Shown here: positions 57,190-64,000 of the stretch, in pieces
Layout: each line of letters begins with the position of its first letter
Position numbering within the stretch: the first letter of the stretch is position 1
Source: Azospira oryzae
GTDB taxonomy: Bacteria; Pseudomonadota; Gammaproteobacteria; Burkholderiales; Rhodocyclaceae
Assembly (NCBI RefSeq): GCF_004217225.1
Contig: NZ_SHKM01000001.1
Location: 1,898,137 to 1,962,136, forward strand
Reading direction: 5' to 3'
DNA: 64,000 nucleotides
Made by a program: the position numbers and the translations under genes
Notes under the pieces: model-generated
Database searches by the model: none
Told to the model about the DNA's origin: nothing
Seen by the model: only the letters and a program-made list of their open reading frames with translations

Positions 57190-59526
57190 TCAGGCCGCCT
57201 TGCGCACTTCCGGCTTGTTGAGGGCCGTGGCCACACCGAAGTCGGGGGCAAAGTCGTCCACACGGATGACGATGTCCCGCAGTTCGTTGCGCCGCTTGAT
57301 CACTGCGTACTCGGCGGCAGACAGGACGCCGGCCTCGTAGGCGGCCAGGGCCACATCGCGCACGTTGGCGAGGGGGTTGCCGTCGAACTTGCCACTCTTT
57401 TCCGCTTCCCGGATCTTGGCCTCGATGGGCTCGGCTTCCAGGGTGGCGGTCAGGGCCAGCTCGATGGCGCCCACGGCATCCGCTTCCGTCTTGGCGACGA
57501 AGCAGCCGGCGGTGAGGCGCTCCCGGGTGGCGCTGGGGGAGATCAGGGCCTTGGCCACCTGATGGCCGATGTCGTCGGACGGCACCACATGGGGACGGCC
57601 GAAGGGGAAGATGACCTTCTTCAGGAACCAGCCCACCAGCGGGCTCGGGTAGTTGGCGAGGACGCCGTCAAAGGCTTCCTGGGCCTGCACCAGGGAATCC
57701 AGCACCGACCAGTGCATGAGGGCCGCATCGGCCTGCTGCCGGCCTTCCGCCTCGTAGCGCTTCAAGGTGGCGGAGATCAGGTACATCTGGGCCAGGATGT
57801 CGCCGAGACGGGCGGAGATTTTTTCCTTGCGCTTCAGACCGCCGCCCAGGACTAGCATGGAGACGTCGGAAAGGAAGGCGAAGGCAGAGGAGAAGCGGGT
57901 CAGCTGCTGGTAGTAGCGGCGGGTCTCCGGCGCCACGTCGGCACCGACGCCGGCGAAGCGGGCACCTGTCAGGCCCAGCAGCAGGGCGCGCACGCCGTTG
58001 CCGATGGAGAAGCCCATGTGGCCGAACAGTGCCTTGTCGAAGCCGACCAGGTCGTTCTTCTGGGCGGCCTGCATTTCGGCCAGCACGAAGGGATGGCAGC
58101 GGATGGCGCCCTGGCCGAAGATGATCAGGCTGCGGGTGAGGATGTTGGCGCCTTCCACGGTGATGCCGATGGGAATCTGCTGGTAGGCACGGCCGAGGAA
58201 GTTGGAGGGGCCGAGGCAGATGCCCTTGCCGCCGATCACGTCCATGCCGTCATTGACCACCTTGCGGGCCCGTTCGGTGACGTGGTACTTGGCGATGGCG
58301 GAGACCACGGAGGGCTTCTCGCCCAGATCGACGGCGCCGGCGGTCATGACCCGGGCGGCGTCCATCATGTAGGTGTAGGCGCCGATGCGGGTAAGGGCCT
58401 CTTCCACGCCTTCGAACTTGCCCACGGCCATCTTGAACTGGCTGCGGACCCGGGCGTAGGCGCCGACGGCACGGGCGGTGAGCTTGGCCATGCCGGTGTT
58501 GGAGGAAGGCAGGGAGATGGAGCGGCCGGCAGCCAGACACTCCATCAGCATGCGCCAGCCCTGGCCGGCCATCTTGGGACCGCCGATGATGAACTCCAGG
58601 GGCATGAACACTTCCTTGCCCCGGGTCGGACCGTTGTGGAAGGCGGCGTTCAGGGGGAAGTGGCGGGTGCCGATTTCCACGCCGGGGTGGTCGTTGGGGA
58701 CCAGGGCGCAGGTGATGCCGATATCCTTCTTGTCGCCCAGCAGGCCCTGGGGATCGTAGAGACGGAAGGCCAGGCCGAGCACGGTGCACACCGGGCCCAG
58801 GGTGATGTAGCGCTTGTCCCAGGTGACCTTCATACCCAGCACTTCCTGGCCCTGCCACATGCCCTTGCAGACCACGCCGTAGTCGGGGATGGAGGCCGCA
58901 TCGGAACCGGCCCAGGGGCTGGTGAGGGCGAAGGCGGGCACGTCGATGCCCTTGGCCAGGCGGGGCAGGTAGTGGTTCTTCTGCTCGTCGGTGCCGTAGT
59001 GCAGCAACAGCTCGGCCGGGCCGAGGGAGTTGGGCACCATGACGGACACGGCCAGGGCGGAGGAACGGGTGGACAGCTTGGTCACCACCTGGGAATGGGC
59101 GTAGGCGGAGAATTCCAGGCCGCCGTACTTCTTCGGGATGATCATGCCGAGGAAGCCCTTGTCCTTGATGTACTGCCACACATCGGGCGGCAGGTCATAC
59201 AGCTCGTGGGAGACCTTCCAGTCGTCGGTCATGGCGCAGGCCTGATCGACCTCGTTGTCCATGAAGGCCTGTTCTTCGGCCGTCAGCTTGGGCTGGGGAT
59301 AGGCCATCAGCTTCTGCCAGTCAGGCTTGCCGCGGAACAGCTCGCCCTCCCACCAGACGCTGCCGGCTTCCAGCGCCTCCCGCTCCGTGTCGGACATCTG
59401 GGGCAGGATGCGCTTGTAAATGGAGAAAAGAGGCCGGCTGATCAGGGCCCGACGCAGAGGACGGACACTGATCAGCACGGCTAACGTCAAGAGTGTTGCC
59501 ACACTCAACAGAGGGATGATGCTCAT
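57190..59526 (-). CDS. fadE: Acyl-CoA dehydrogenase FadE
   Basis: FadE catalyses the first oxidation of beta-oxidation at the membrane. The 778-aa protein has N-terminal membrane helices (about residues 3-20), the acyl-CoA dehydrogenase core (GMIIPKKYGGLEFSAYAHSQVVTKLS, ALTSPWAGSDAASIPDYG) and the C-terminal DUF1974 extension that distinguishes FadE from short-chain enzymes. It starts 86 nt downstream of the TetR regulator. Confidence 0.95.
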   Translation of the reverse strand: MSIIPLLSVATLLTLAVLISVRPLRRALISRPLFSIYKRILPQMSDTEREALEAGSVWWEGELFRGKPDWQKLMAYPQPKLTAEEQAFMDNEVDQACAMTDDWKVSHELYDLPPDVWQYIKDKGFLGMIIPKKYGGLEFSAYAHSQVVTKLSTRSSALAVSVMVPNSLGPAELLLHYGTDEQKNHYLPRLAKGIDVPAFALTSPWAGSDAASIPDYGVVCKGMWQGQEVLGMKVTWDKRYITLGPVCTVLGLAFRLYDPQGLLGDKKDIGITCALVPNDHPGVEIGTRHFPLNAAFHNGPTRGKEVFMPLEFIIGGPKMAGQGWRMLMECLAAGRSISLPSSNTGMAKLTARAVGAYARVRSQFKMAVGKFEGVEEALTRIGAYTYMMDAARVMTAGAVDLGEKPSVVSAIAKYHVTERARKVVNDGMDVIGGKGICLGPSNFLGRAYQQIPIGITVEGANILTRSLIIFGQGAIRCHPFVLAEMQAAQKNDLVGFDKALFGHMGFSIGNGVRALLLGLTGARFAGVGADVAPETRRYYQQLTRFSSAFAFLSDVSMLVLGGGLKRKEKISARLGDILAQMYLISATLKRYEAEGRQQADAALMHWSVLDSLVQAQEAFDGVLANYPSPLVGWFLKKVIFPFGRPHVVPSDDIGHQVAKALISPSATRERLTAGCFVAKTEADAVGAIELALTATLEAEPIEAKIREAEKSGKFDGNPLANVRDVALAAYEAGVLSAAEYAVIKRRNELRDIVIRVDDFAPDFGVATALNKPEVRKAA

Positions 59527-59612
59527 GGATGCTGTCTCCTTTTATGGTCTCGCGGCCAATCTGTGTCGGCTCTTCGAGTTGTTATTCCGTGGTTACTACA
59601 AGGTTTGCAACT

Positions 59613-60311
59613 TCAGCTTTCGAACTGGGGCAACTGGGCACGCAGGCCGCCGAGGAGGAAGGACATGAGCCGAGGCAGCAGCTTGTCCAGCCCCTCGTCC
59701 GCCTCCTGGGGCTCGATGCCCCAGTCGGTGACGATGCGCAGGGCGTCCGTACCGGCGATGGCGTAGGACGTGGCGCCGAGCATGAAATGGAAGCGCCAGA
59801 CGATTTCCGCCTTGGGCACATCCGGCAGGGCCTTGAACAGGGCCTGCTTGTAACGGTCCACCACCCCGGCGTATTCCTCGGCGAAGAAGGCGCGGATGAA
59901 ACCGGAGGGTTCGGTCATGGTGCGGCCGATCAGGCGCAGGAAGGTGCGCCCGCCCAGGGCCTCGTGCTCGGCCATGCGGATCAGGGTGCCGAAGAAGGCA
60001 TCGACGATCAGAGACGGCTTGAGGGGCTTGCCGGCGGCTTCGGCCTCCAGCTCGTCGAGGATGCGCAGGCGCTCCTGGTTGAGCCAGGTGAGACGGCGGC
60101 GGAACACTTCCTGGATCAGCTGTTCCTTGGAGCCGAAGTGGTAATTCACCGCGGCCAGATTGACCCCGGCGGCGCCGGTGATCATGCGCATGGAGGTCCC
60201 TTCGAACCCGTTCTCGGTGAACAGGTGTTCGGCGGCGTCAAGAATGCGCTCCCGGGTATCGGCGCTGTTCTTGGCATCGGCGGGCGGCAGGGACTGGGCA
60301 GCTTGGGTCAT
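59613..60311 (-). CDS. TetR-family regulator, PsrA-like
   Basis: The 232-aa protein has a TetR DNA-binding domain (ERILDAAEHLFTENGFEGTSMRMITGAAGVNLAAVNYHFGSKEQLIQEVF) and an all-helical ligand domain. The recognition helix and flank resemble PsrA/FadR, repressors of fatty-acid genes that release DNA on binding long-chain acyl groups. I took the ATG at 60311; a TTG seven codons upstream would overlap the operator. It is the first gene of the fadE cluster and sits behind its own operator, so it is probably autoregulated. Confidence 0.88.
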   Translation of the reverse strand: MTQAAQSLPPADAKNSADTRERILDAAEHLFTENGFEGTSMRMITGAAGVNLAAVNYHFGSKEQLIQEVFRRRLTWLNQERLRILDELEAEAAGKPLKPSLIVDAFFGTLIRMAEHEALGGRTFLRLIGRTMTEPSGFIRAFFAEEYAGVVDRYKQALFKALPDVPKAEIVWRFHFMLGATSYAIAGTDALRIVTDWGIEPQEADEGLDKLLPRLMSFLLGGLRAQLPQFES

Positions 60312-60326
60312 GTTGGGGCGAGCTAA

Positions 60327-60373
60327 ATTCAAACGAGTGTTTGAATCATATGTTTAAAAAAAATGAAGTGCAA
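60327..60373 (-). promoter_or_regulatory. Promoter and palindromic operator of the TetR-fadE operon
   Basis: ATTCAAAC-GAGT-GTTTGAAT (60327-60346) matches the PsrA-type operator at 51014-51033. On the minus strand -35 TTGCAC (60368-60373), a 17-nt spacer and -10 TATGAT (60345-60350) form a good sigma-70 promoter whose -10 overlaps the operator edge, so bound repressor would block RNA polymerase. Confidence 0.85.
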
Positions 60374-60417
60374 TAGATTCGGTAAAGTTTTTTCAAGGCG
60401 TCTTTACACGGCCACCG

Positions 60418-60502
60418 GCACCGGCCCGAAAGCCAATAGGGACGCCACTTTCCAGGCACGGCAGACCAGCAGGCCCGCCCCTTCTGCCTCCCGGGCCGGC
60501 GC
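60418..60502. repeat. Long imperfect hairpin repeat, copy B
   Basis: CCGGCCCG (60421-60428) pairs with CGGGCCGG (60492-60499), with a GGC/GCC extension outside. Inner AGCCAATAGGGACG (60431-60444) pairs imperfectly with 60476-60489. Its inner sequence matches copy A while the outer stem differs but still pairs. It lies between the TetR promoter and the ABC transporter start, within the likely leader of the latter. Confidence 0.6.
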
Positions 60503-60593
60503 CATTGCGTTACCACACCCCTGCCCGTCCCGCTATCAGGAAATCCCGCACAAGTGCCGGGGCCCGGCGGCGGCCCCCTGCTAGAATTGGGCC

Positions 60594-62423
60594 ATGCGCC
60601 GCTCATCCTCTGCCCACCTGCCCCGCCCCGCCGGCGAAGTCCATGCCTGGCCCACCATCCGCACCCTGTTTCCCTACCTGTGGCAGTACAAGTGGCGAGT
60701 TTCCGCCGCCCTGATCGCCCTGGTCAGCGCCAAGCTGGCCAGCGTCGCCGTGCCCCTGGTGTTCAAGCAGATGATCGACAGCCTGTCGCCCCAGGAGACG
60801 GCCCTGGCCCTGCCGGTGCTGCTGCTCCTGCTCTACGGCGGCCTGCGCTTCGGCACCGCCCTGTTCACCGAGCTGCGGGAAATGCTCTTCGCCCGGGTCA
60901 CCCAGCGGGCGGTGCGGCGCATCGCCCTGGAGGTGTTCCGCCACCTGCACTCCCTGTCCCTGCGTTTCCACCTGGACCGCCAGACCGGCGGCGTCTCCCG
61001 GGACATCGAACGGGGCTCCCGCTCCATCTCCAGCCTGATCAGCTACACCCTCTATTCCATCCTGCCCACCCTGGTGGAGCTGGGCCTGGTGCTGGGCATC
61101 CTGCTGACCCACTACGACTGGGTCTTCGCCGCCATCACCGCCGCCTCCCTGGTGGCCTACATCGTCTTCACCGTGCAGGTGAGCAACTGGCGCATCGGCA
61201 TCCGCCGCGCCGTCAATGAAATGGACTCGGCTGCCAACTCCCGGGCCATCGACAGCCTGCTCAACTACGAGACGGTGAAGTACTTCAACAACGAGGATTA
61301 CGAGGCCAGGCGCTACGACAGCCAGATGCAGCAGTGGGAGGATGCCGCCACCCGCAGCCAGGTCACCCTCTCCTTCCTCAATCTGGGGCAGCAGGCCATC
61401 ATCGCCGCCGGCGTCACCCTGATGATGTGGCGCGCCACCGCCGGCGTGGTGGCCGGCACCATGACCATCGGCGACTTGGTGCTGGTCAATGCCTTCCTCA
61501 TCCAGCTGTACATGCCCCTCAACTTCCTCGGCGTGGTGTACCGGGAAATCCGCCAGGCCCTCACCGACATCGAGCGCATGTTCAAGCTGCTGGGCGAAAA
61601 CCGGGAAGTAGCCGACGCGCCGGATGCCATCGCCCTGCCCCCGGGCCCGGCGGAGGTGCGCTTCGAGGCGGTGGATTTCGCCTACGATGCGGCCCGCCCG
61701 ATCCTGCACGACCTCTCTTTCACCATTCCCTCGGGCCACACCCTGGCGGTGGTGGGCCACTCCGGCGCAGGCAAGTCCACCCTGTCGCGCCTGCTCTACC
61801 GCTTCTACGACGTCAGCGGCGGCGCCATCCGCATCAACGGCCTGGACCTGCGCCAGATGACCCAGGACAGCCTGCGCAGCGCCATCGGCATCGTCCCCCA
61901 GGACACGGTGCTGTTCAACGACACCCTCATCTACAACATCCAGTACGGCCGCCCCGGCGCCACCCGGGAGGAAGCCATTGCCGCCGCCCGGGCCGCCCAG
62001 CTGGAAGCCTTCGTCGAATCCCTGCCGGAGAAGTGGGAAAGCCGGGTGGGCGAACGGGGCCTCAAGCTTTCCGGCGGCGAGAAGCAGCGGGTGGCCATCG
62101 CCCGGGCCCTGCTGAAGAACCCGCCCATCCTCATTTTCGACGAGGCCACCTCGGCCCTGGACTCCAAGACCGAGAAGGCCATCCAGGCCCAGCTGGAGCT
62201 GGCGGCCCGGGGCCGCACCACCCTCATCATCGCCCACCGCCTGTCCACCGTGATGGAGGCGGACGAAATCCTGGTGCTGGAGGCCGGCCGCATCGTCGAA
62301 CGGGGCCGCCACGCCGAACTGCTGGCCGCCGGCGGCGCCTACGCCCAGATGTGGGCCCTGCAGCAGCAGGAAGAACTGGGCGCTGCCCTGGCAGACGACA
62401 CCCCCAGCCTGGAGCCGGCCTGA
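60594..62423 (+). CDS. Atm1-type ABC exporter (half transporter), 609 aa
   Basis: The N-terminal half has six membrane helices with the Atm1-family stretch [19 protein letters not shown], which lines the glutathione-binding site. The C-terminal ATPase has Walker [10 protein letters not shown] (388-396), the LSGGEKQ signature and Walker [10 protein letters not shown]. Members export glutathione-linked metal or sulfur compounds and function as homodimers. It is divergent from the TetR gene. The first 15 residues may be non-conserved. Confidence 0.92.
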   Translation: MRRSSSAHLPRPAGEVHAWPTIRTLFPYLWQYKWRVSAALIALVSAKLASVAVPLVFKQMIDSLSPQETALALPVLLLLLYGGLRFGTALFTELREMLFARVTQRAVRRIALEVFRHLHSLSLRFHLDRQTGGVSRDIERGSRSISSLISYTLYSILPTLVELGLVLGILLTHYDWVFAAITAASLVAYIVFTVQVSNWRIGIRRAVNEMDSAANSRAIDSLLNYETVKYFNNEDYEARRYDSQMQQWEDAATRSQVTLSFLNLGQQAIIAAGVTLMMWRATAGVVAGTMTIGDLVLVNAFLIQLYMPLNFLGVVYREIRQALTDIERMFKLLGENREVADAPDAIALPPGPAEVRFEAVDFAYDAARPILHDLSFTIPSGHTLAVVGHSGAGKSTLSRLLYRFYDVSGGAIRINGLDLRQMTQDSLRSAIGIVPQDTVLFNDTLIYNIQYGRPGATREEAIAAARAAQLEAFVESLPEKWESRVGERGLKLSGGEKQRVAIARALLKNPPILIFDEATSALDSKTEKAIQAQLELAARGRTTLIIAHRLSTVMEADEILVLEAGRIVERGRHAELLAAGGAYAQMWALQQQEELGAALADDTPSLEPA

Positions 62424-62472
62424 TGCGCCGTACCGTGCCGGCACCGGCGGCGATGACGGCGGCCGCCTGACC

Positions 62473-64000
62473 ATGTCCAGATCCGCCCACCCCAGCCTGC
62501 CCTCCCGCGCCCGCCGCCGGCTGCGGCGCCAGCCCCTGCCGCCGCGGCTCACCGCCCTGGTGGTGCTGGTGGTGCCCATGGCCATGACCCTGTTCAGCTG
62601 GCAGCAGCTGCGCCACATGGAACAGCAGCAGGCCAGCGCCGCCTTCTCCCGGGAAGCCTCCCGGGTCTCCGCGGCGATGGAGGAACGGCTCAACGACTAC
62701 GCCCAGGTGCTGCGCGGCGGCTCCGGCTTCCTCCACGCCACTCCCAATCCCTCCCGCCAGGCCTGGCACCAGTTCAGCGAACAGCTGGAACTGTCGCGCA
62801 AGGTGCCGGGCATGCTGGTGCTGGGCTACCTGCCCCGGGTGGCGGCAGCCGACTTGCCGGCCTTCACCCAGCGCATGCGGGAGCGGGAAGGCGTCACCGG
62901 TTTCTCGGTGCGCCCCCCCGGACCCCGGGATGAATACTTCCCGGTGGCCTTCATGGCGCCGGAGGCGCCCCTGCGCAGCGCCTTCGGCTTCGACGTGGCC
63001 TCCGAGCCGACCCGCCGGGAGGTACTGCAGGCCGCCCGGGACATGGGCGTGGTAGCCATGTCCGGCCCCATCCGCCCGATGGCGGACCCGGAACATGCTT
63101 CCCCCAGCCTGCTCATGGTCGCCCCCCTGTACAGCACCAACGGTGTGCCGACCATCCAGGAGCAGCGGCGGCAGGCACTGCAGGGCTATGTCTTCACCCT
63201 GTTCCGGGTGGATGAATTCGTCGACAGCCTCAGCCTCAGCGGCAGCGCCCAACTCAATATCCGCATCAGCGACGACAGTGGCGGCAGCAGCCAGACCAAG
63301 CACCTCTACGGTGCCAGCGGCAGCGGCCCCAGCAATCCCCTGTCCGAGGAGCGCAGCTTCTACTTCGGCGGCCGTTCCTGGCAGCTGCACCTGGAAAGCC
63401 AGGACCCGCCGGAGCAGGGCCCCGAGCTGCCCAGTTCCCGCATCCTGCTTTTTTCCGGCACCGCCATCAGCATGCTGCTGGCCCTCCTGACCCTGCGTCT
63501 GGGCAGCCGGCGCAGCTTCGCCGAACAGCTGGCCCGCCGCCTCAGCCACGAATGGGCAGAGGCCAACAGCCGCCTCACCGGCGTCTTCGCCGCCCTGCCC
63601 GACCTCATGTTCGAGCTGGACCGGGACCGCTGCTTCCGCCACTACCACGCCCCCAACGAAGGTGAGCTGTTCGTGCCGCCCCACAGCTTCCTCGGTCGCC
63701 ATCCCCGGGACATCCTGCCGGCCTCCCTGGTAACGCAGCTGGAGCAGTGCTGCGACCGGATCGATGCCGGTGTGCGCCTGCAGATCATGGAGTACCAGCT
63801 GCCCCGCCACGACGGCGAGATCGGCGAGTACGAGGCCCGCATCACGGCCATCGGCGAAGGCGGCTACCTGATGGTGGTGCGCAACGTCTCCGAGGTGCGC
63901 CGCACCCAGCAGGCCCTGCTGCAGGCCAACGCCCGCATGAAGTCGGTGTTCGACTCGGCCACCGAAGTCTCCATCATCACCACCGACACCGAAGGCCTGA
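62473..64000 (+). CDS. CHASE-domain sensor protein (N-terminal 509 codons; continues past window)
   Basis: The protein starts at an ATG with a basic cytoplasmic leader and a membrane helix (about residues 27-46). A periplasmic CHASE domain follows (about 60-305; GMLVLGYLPRV, FPVAFMAPEAPLRSAFGFDVASEPTRREVL), then a second helix near 325-345. Two PAS-like segments come next (FAALPDLMFELDRDRCFRHYH and FDSATEVSIITTDTEGL). Such proteins end in GGDEF, EAL or histidine-kinase domains, and the output here lies beyond the edge. It begins 50 nt after the ABC exporter on the same strand. Confidence 0.9.
   Translation, partial: MSRSAHPSLPSRARRRLRRQPLPPRLTALVVLVVPMAMTLFSWQQLRHMEQQQASAAFSREASRVSAAMEERLNDYAQVLRGGSGFLHATPNPSRQAWHQFSEQLELSRKVPGMLVLGYLPRVAAADLPAFTQRMREREGVTGFSVRPPGPRDEYFPVAFMAPEAPLRSAFGFDVASEPTRREVLQAARDMGVVAMSGPIRPMADPEHASPSLLMVAPLYSTNGVPTIQEQRRQALQGYVFTLFRVDEFVDSLSLSGSAQLNIRISDDSGGSSQTKHLYGASGSGPSNPLSEERSFYFGGRSWQLHLESQDPPEQGPELPSSRILLFSGTAISMLLALLTLRLGSRRSFAEQLARRLSHEWAEANSRLTGVFAALPDLMFELDRDRCFRHYHAPNEGELFVPPHSFLGRHPRDILPASLVTQLEQCCDRIDAGVRLQIMEYQLPRHDGEIGEYEARITAIGEGGYLMVVRNVSEVRRTQQALLQANARMKSVFDSATEVSIITTDTEGL

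Overview
The window is a high-GC, gene-dense chromosomal segment from what looks like a Betaproteobacterium, most plausibly of the Rhodocyclaceae (Azospira/Dechloromonas relatives). That placement is inferred from gene content: a DUF485-actP acetate uptake pair, groESL with a CIRCE element, ubiD-ubiA, a TIGR02001-type porin, two beta-oxidation clusters and many c-di-GMP and two-component proteins. I see no rRNA, tRNA, CRISPR array, intact insertion sequence or prophage. It reads as core chromosome with small lineage-specific additions.

Region 1 to 8.6 kb (leftward) is an extended Kdp potassium system. The order is a 29-aa membrane peptide, kdpF, kdpA, kdpB, kdpC, a 46-aa membrane peptide and an outer-membrane porin, then a terminator. 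A second unit follows: a 100-aa protein, a small zinc-ribbon protein and kdpD, which runs off the left edge. Both units are preceded by near-identical direct repeats that look like KdpE sites. Region 8.6 to 13.6 kb holds a YaiI-family protein, groESL with a sigma-32-like promoter and CIRCE, a ParD-like/methionine aminopeptidase pair behind a perfect palindromic operator, and a small OmpA-like lipoprotein.

Region 14 to 34 kb carries acetate uptake (DUF485-actP), a TehA/SLAC1 channel, an EAL-HDOD protein, a PilZ-STAS fusion, PBP4 (dacB), a large membrane-embedded patatin with a secreted partner, sfsA, a voltage-gated K+ channel with a zinc ribbon, a GNAT enzyme, a histidine kinase/REC-TPR pair, ubiD-ubiA, and a LysR/TSUP divergent pair. 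Region 34 to 44 kb has a chemoreceptor, an LplT-like MFS carrier, rhlE, a thioesterase, recG, ridA, a TPR protein and a SPOR/DUF2802 pair.

Region 44 to 60.3 kb is fatty-acid metabolism. Cluster one is fadD, an FadN-type enzyme and a thiolase, divergent from an AraC-type regulator. Cluster two is a TetR/PsrA-like regulator, fadE, a thiolase, a DegV protein, an FadJ-type enzyme, a thioesterase and fadL. The TetR promoter and a second leftward promoter behind the AraC gene carry the same TTCAAAC/GTTTGAA palindrome in the same position relative to the -10, so one regulator may link the two clusters. The right edge has an Atm1-type ABC exporter and the start of a CHASE-domain sensor.

The most unusual items are the ParD-like/MetAP module with its operator, the KdpE-like sites and unlisted micro-proteins of the kdp locus, a dispersed long-hairpin repeat (three intergenic copies), the patatin with a membrane block inserted between its catalytic residues, and the PsrA-like promoter pointing antisense into the AraC gene.
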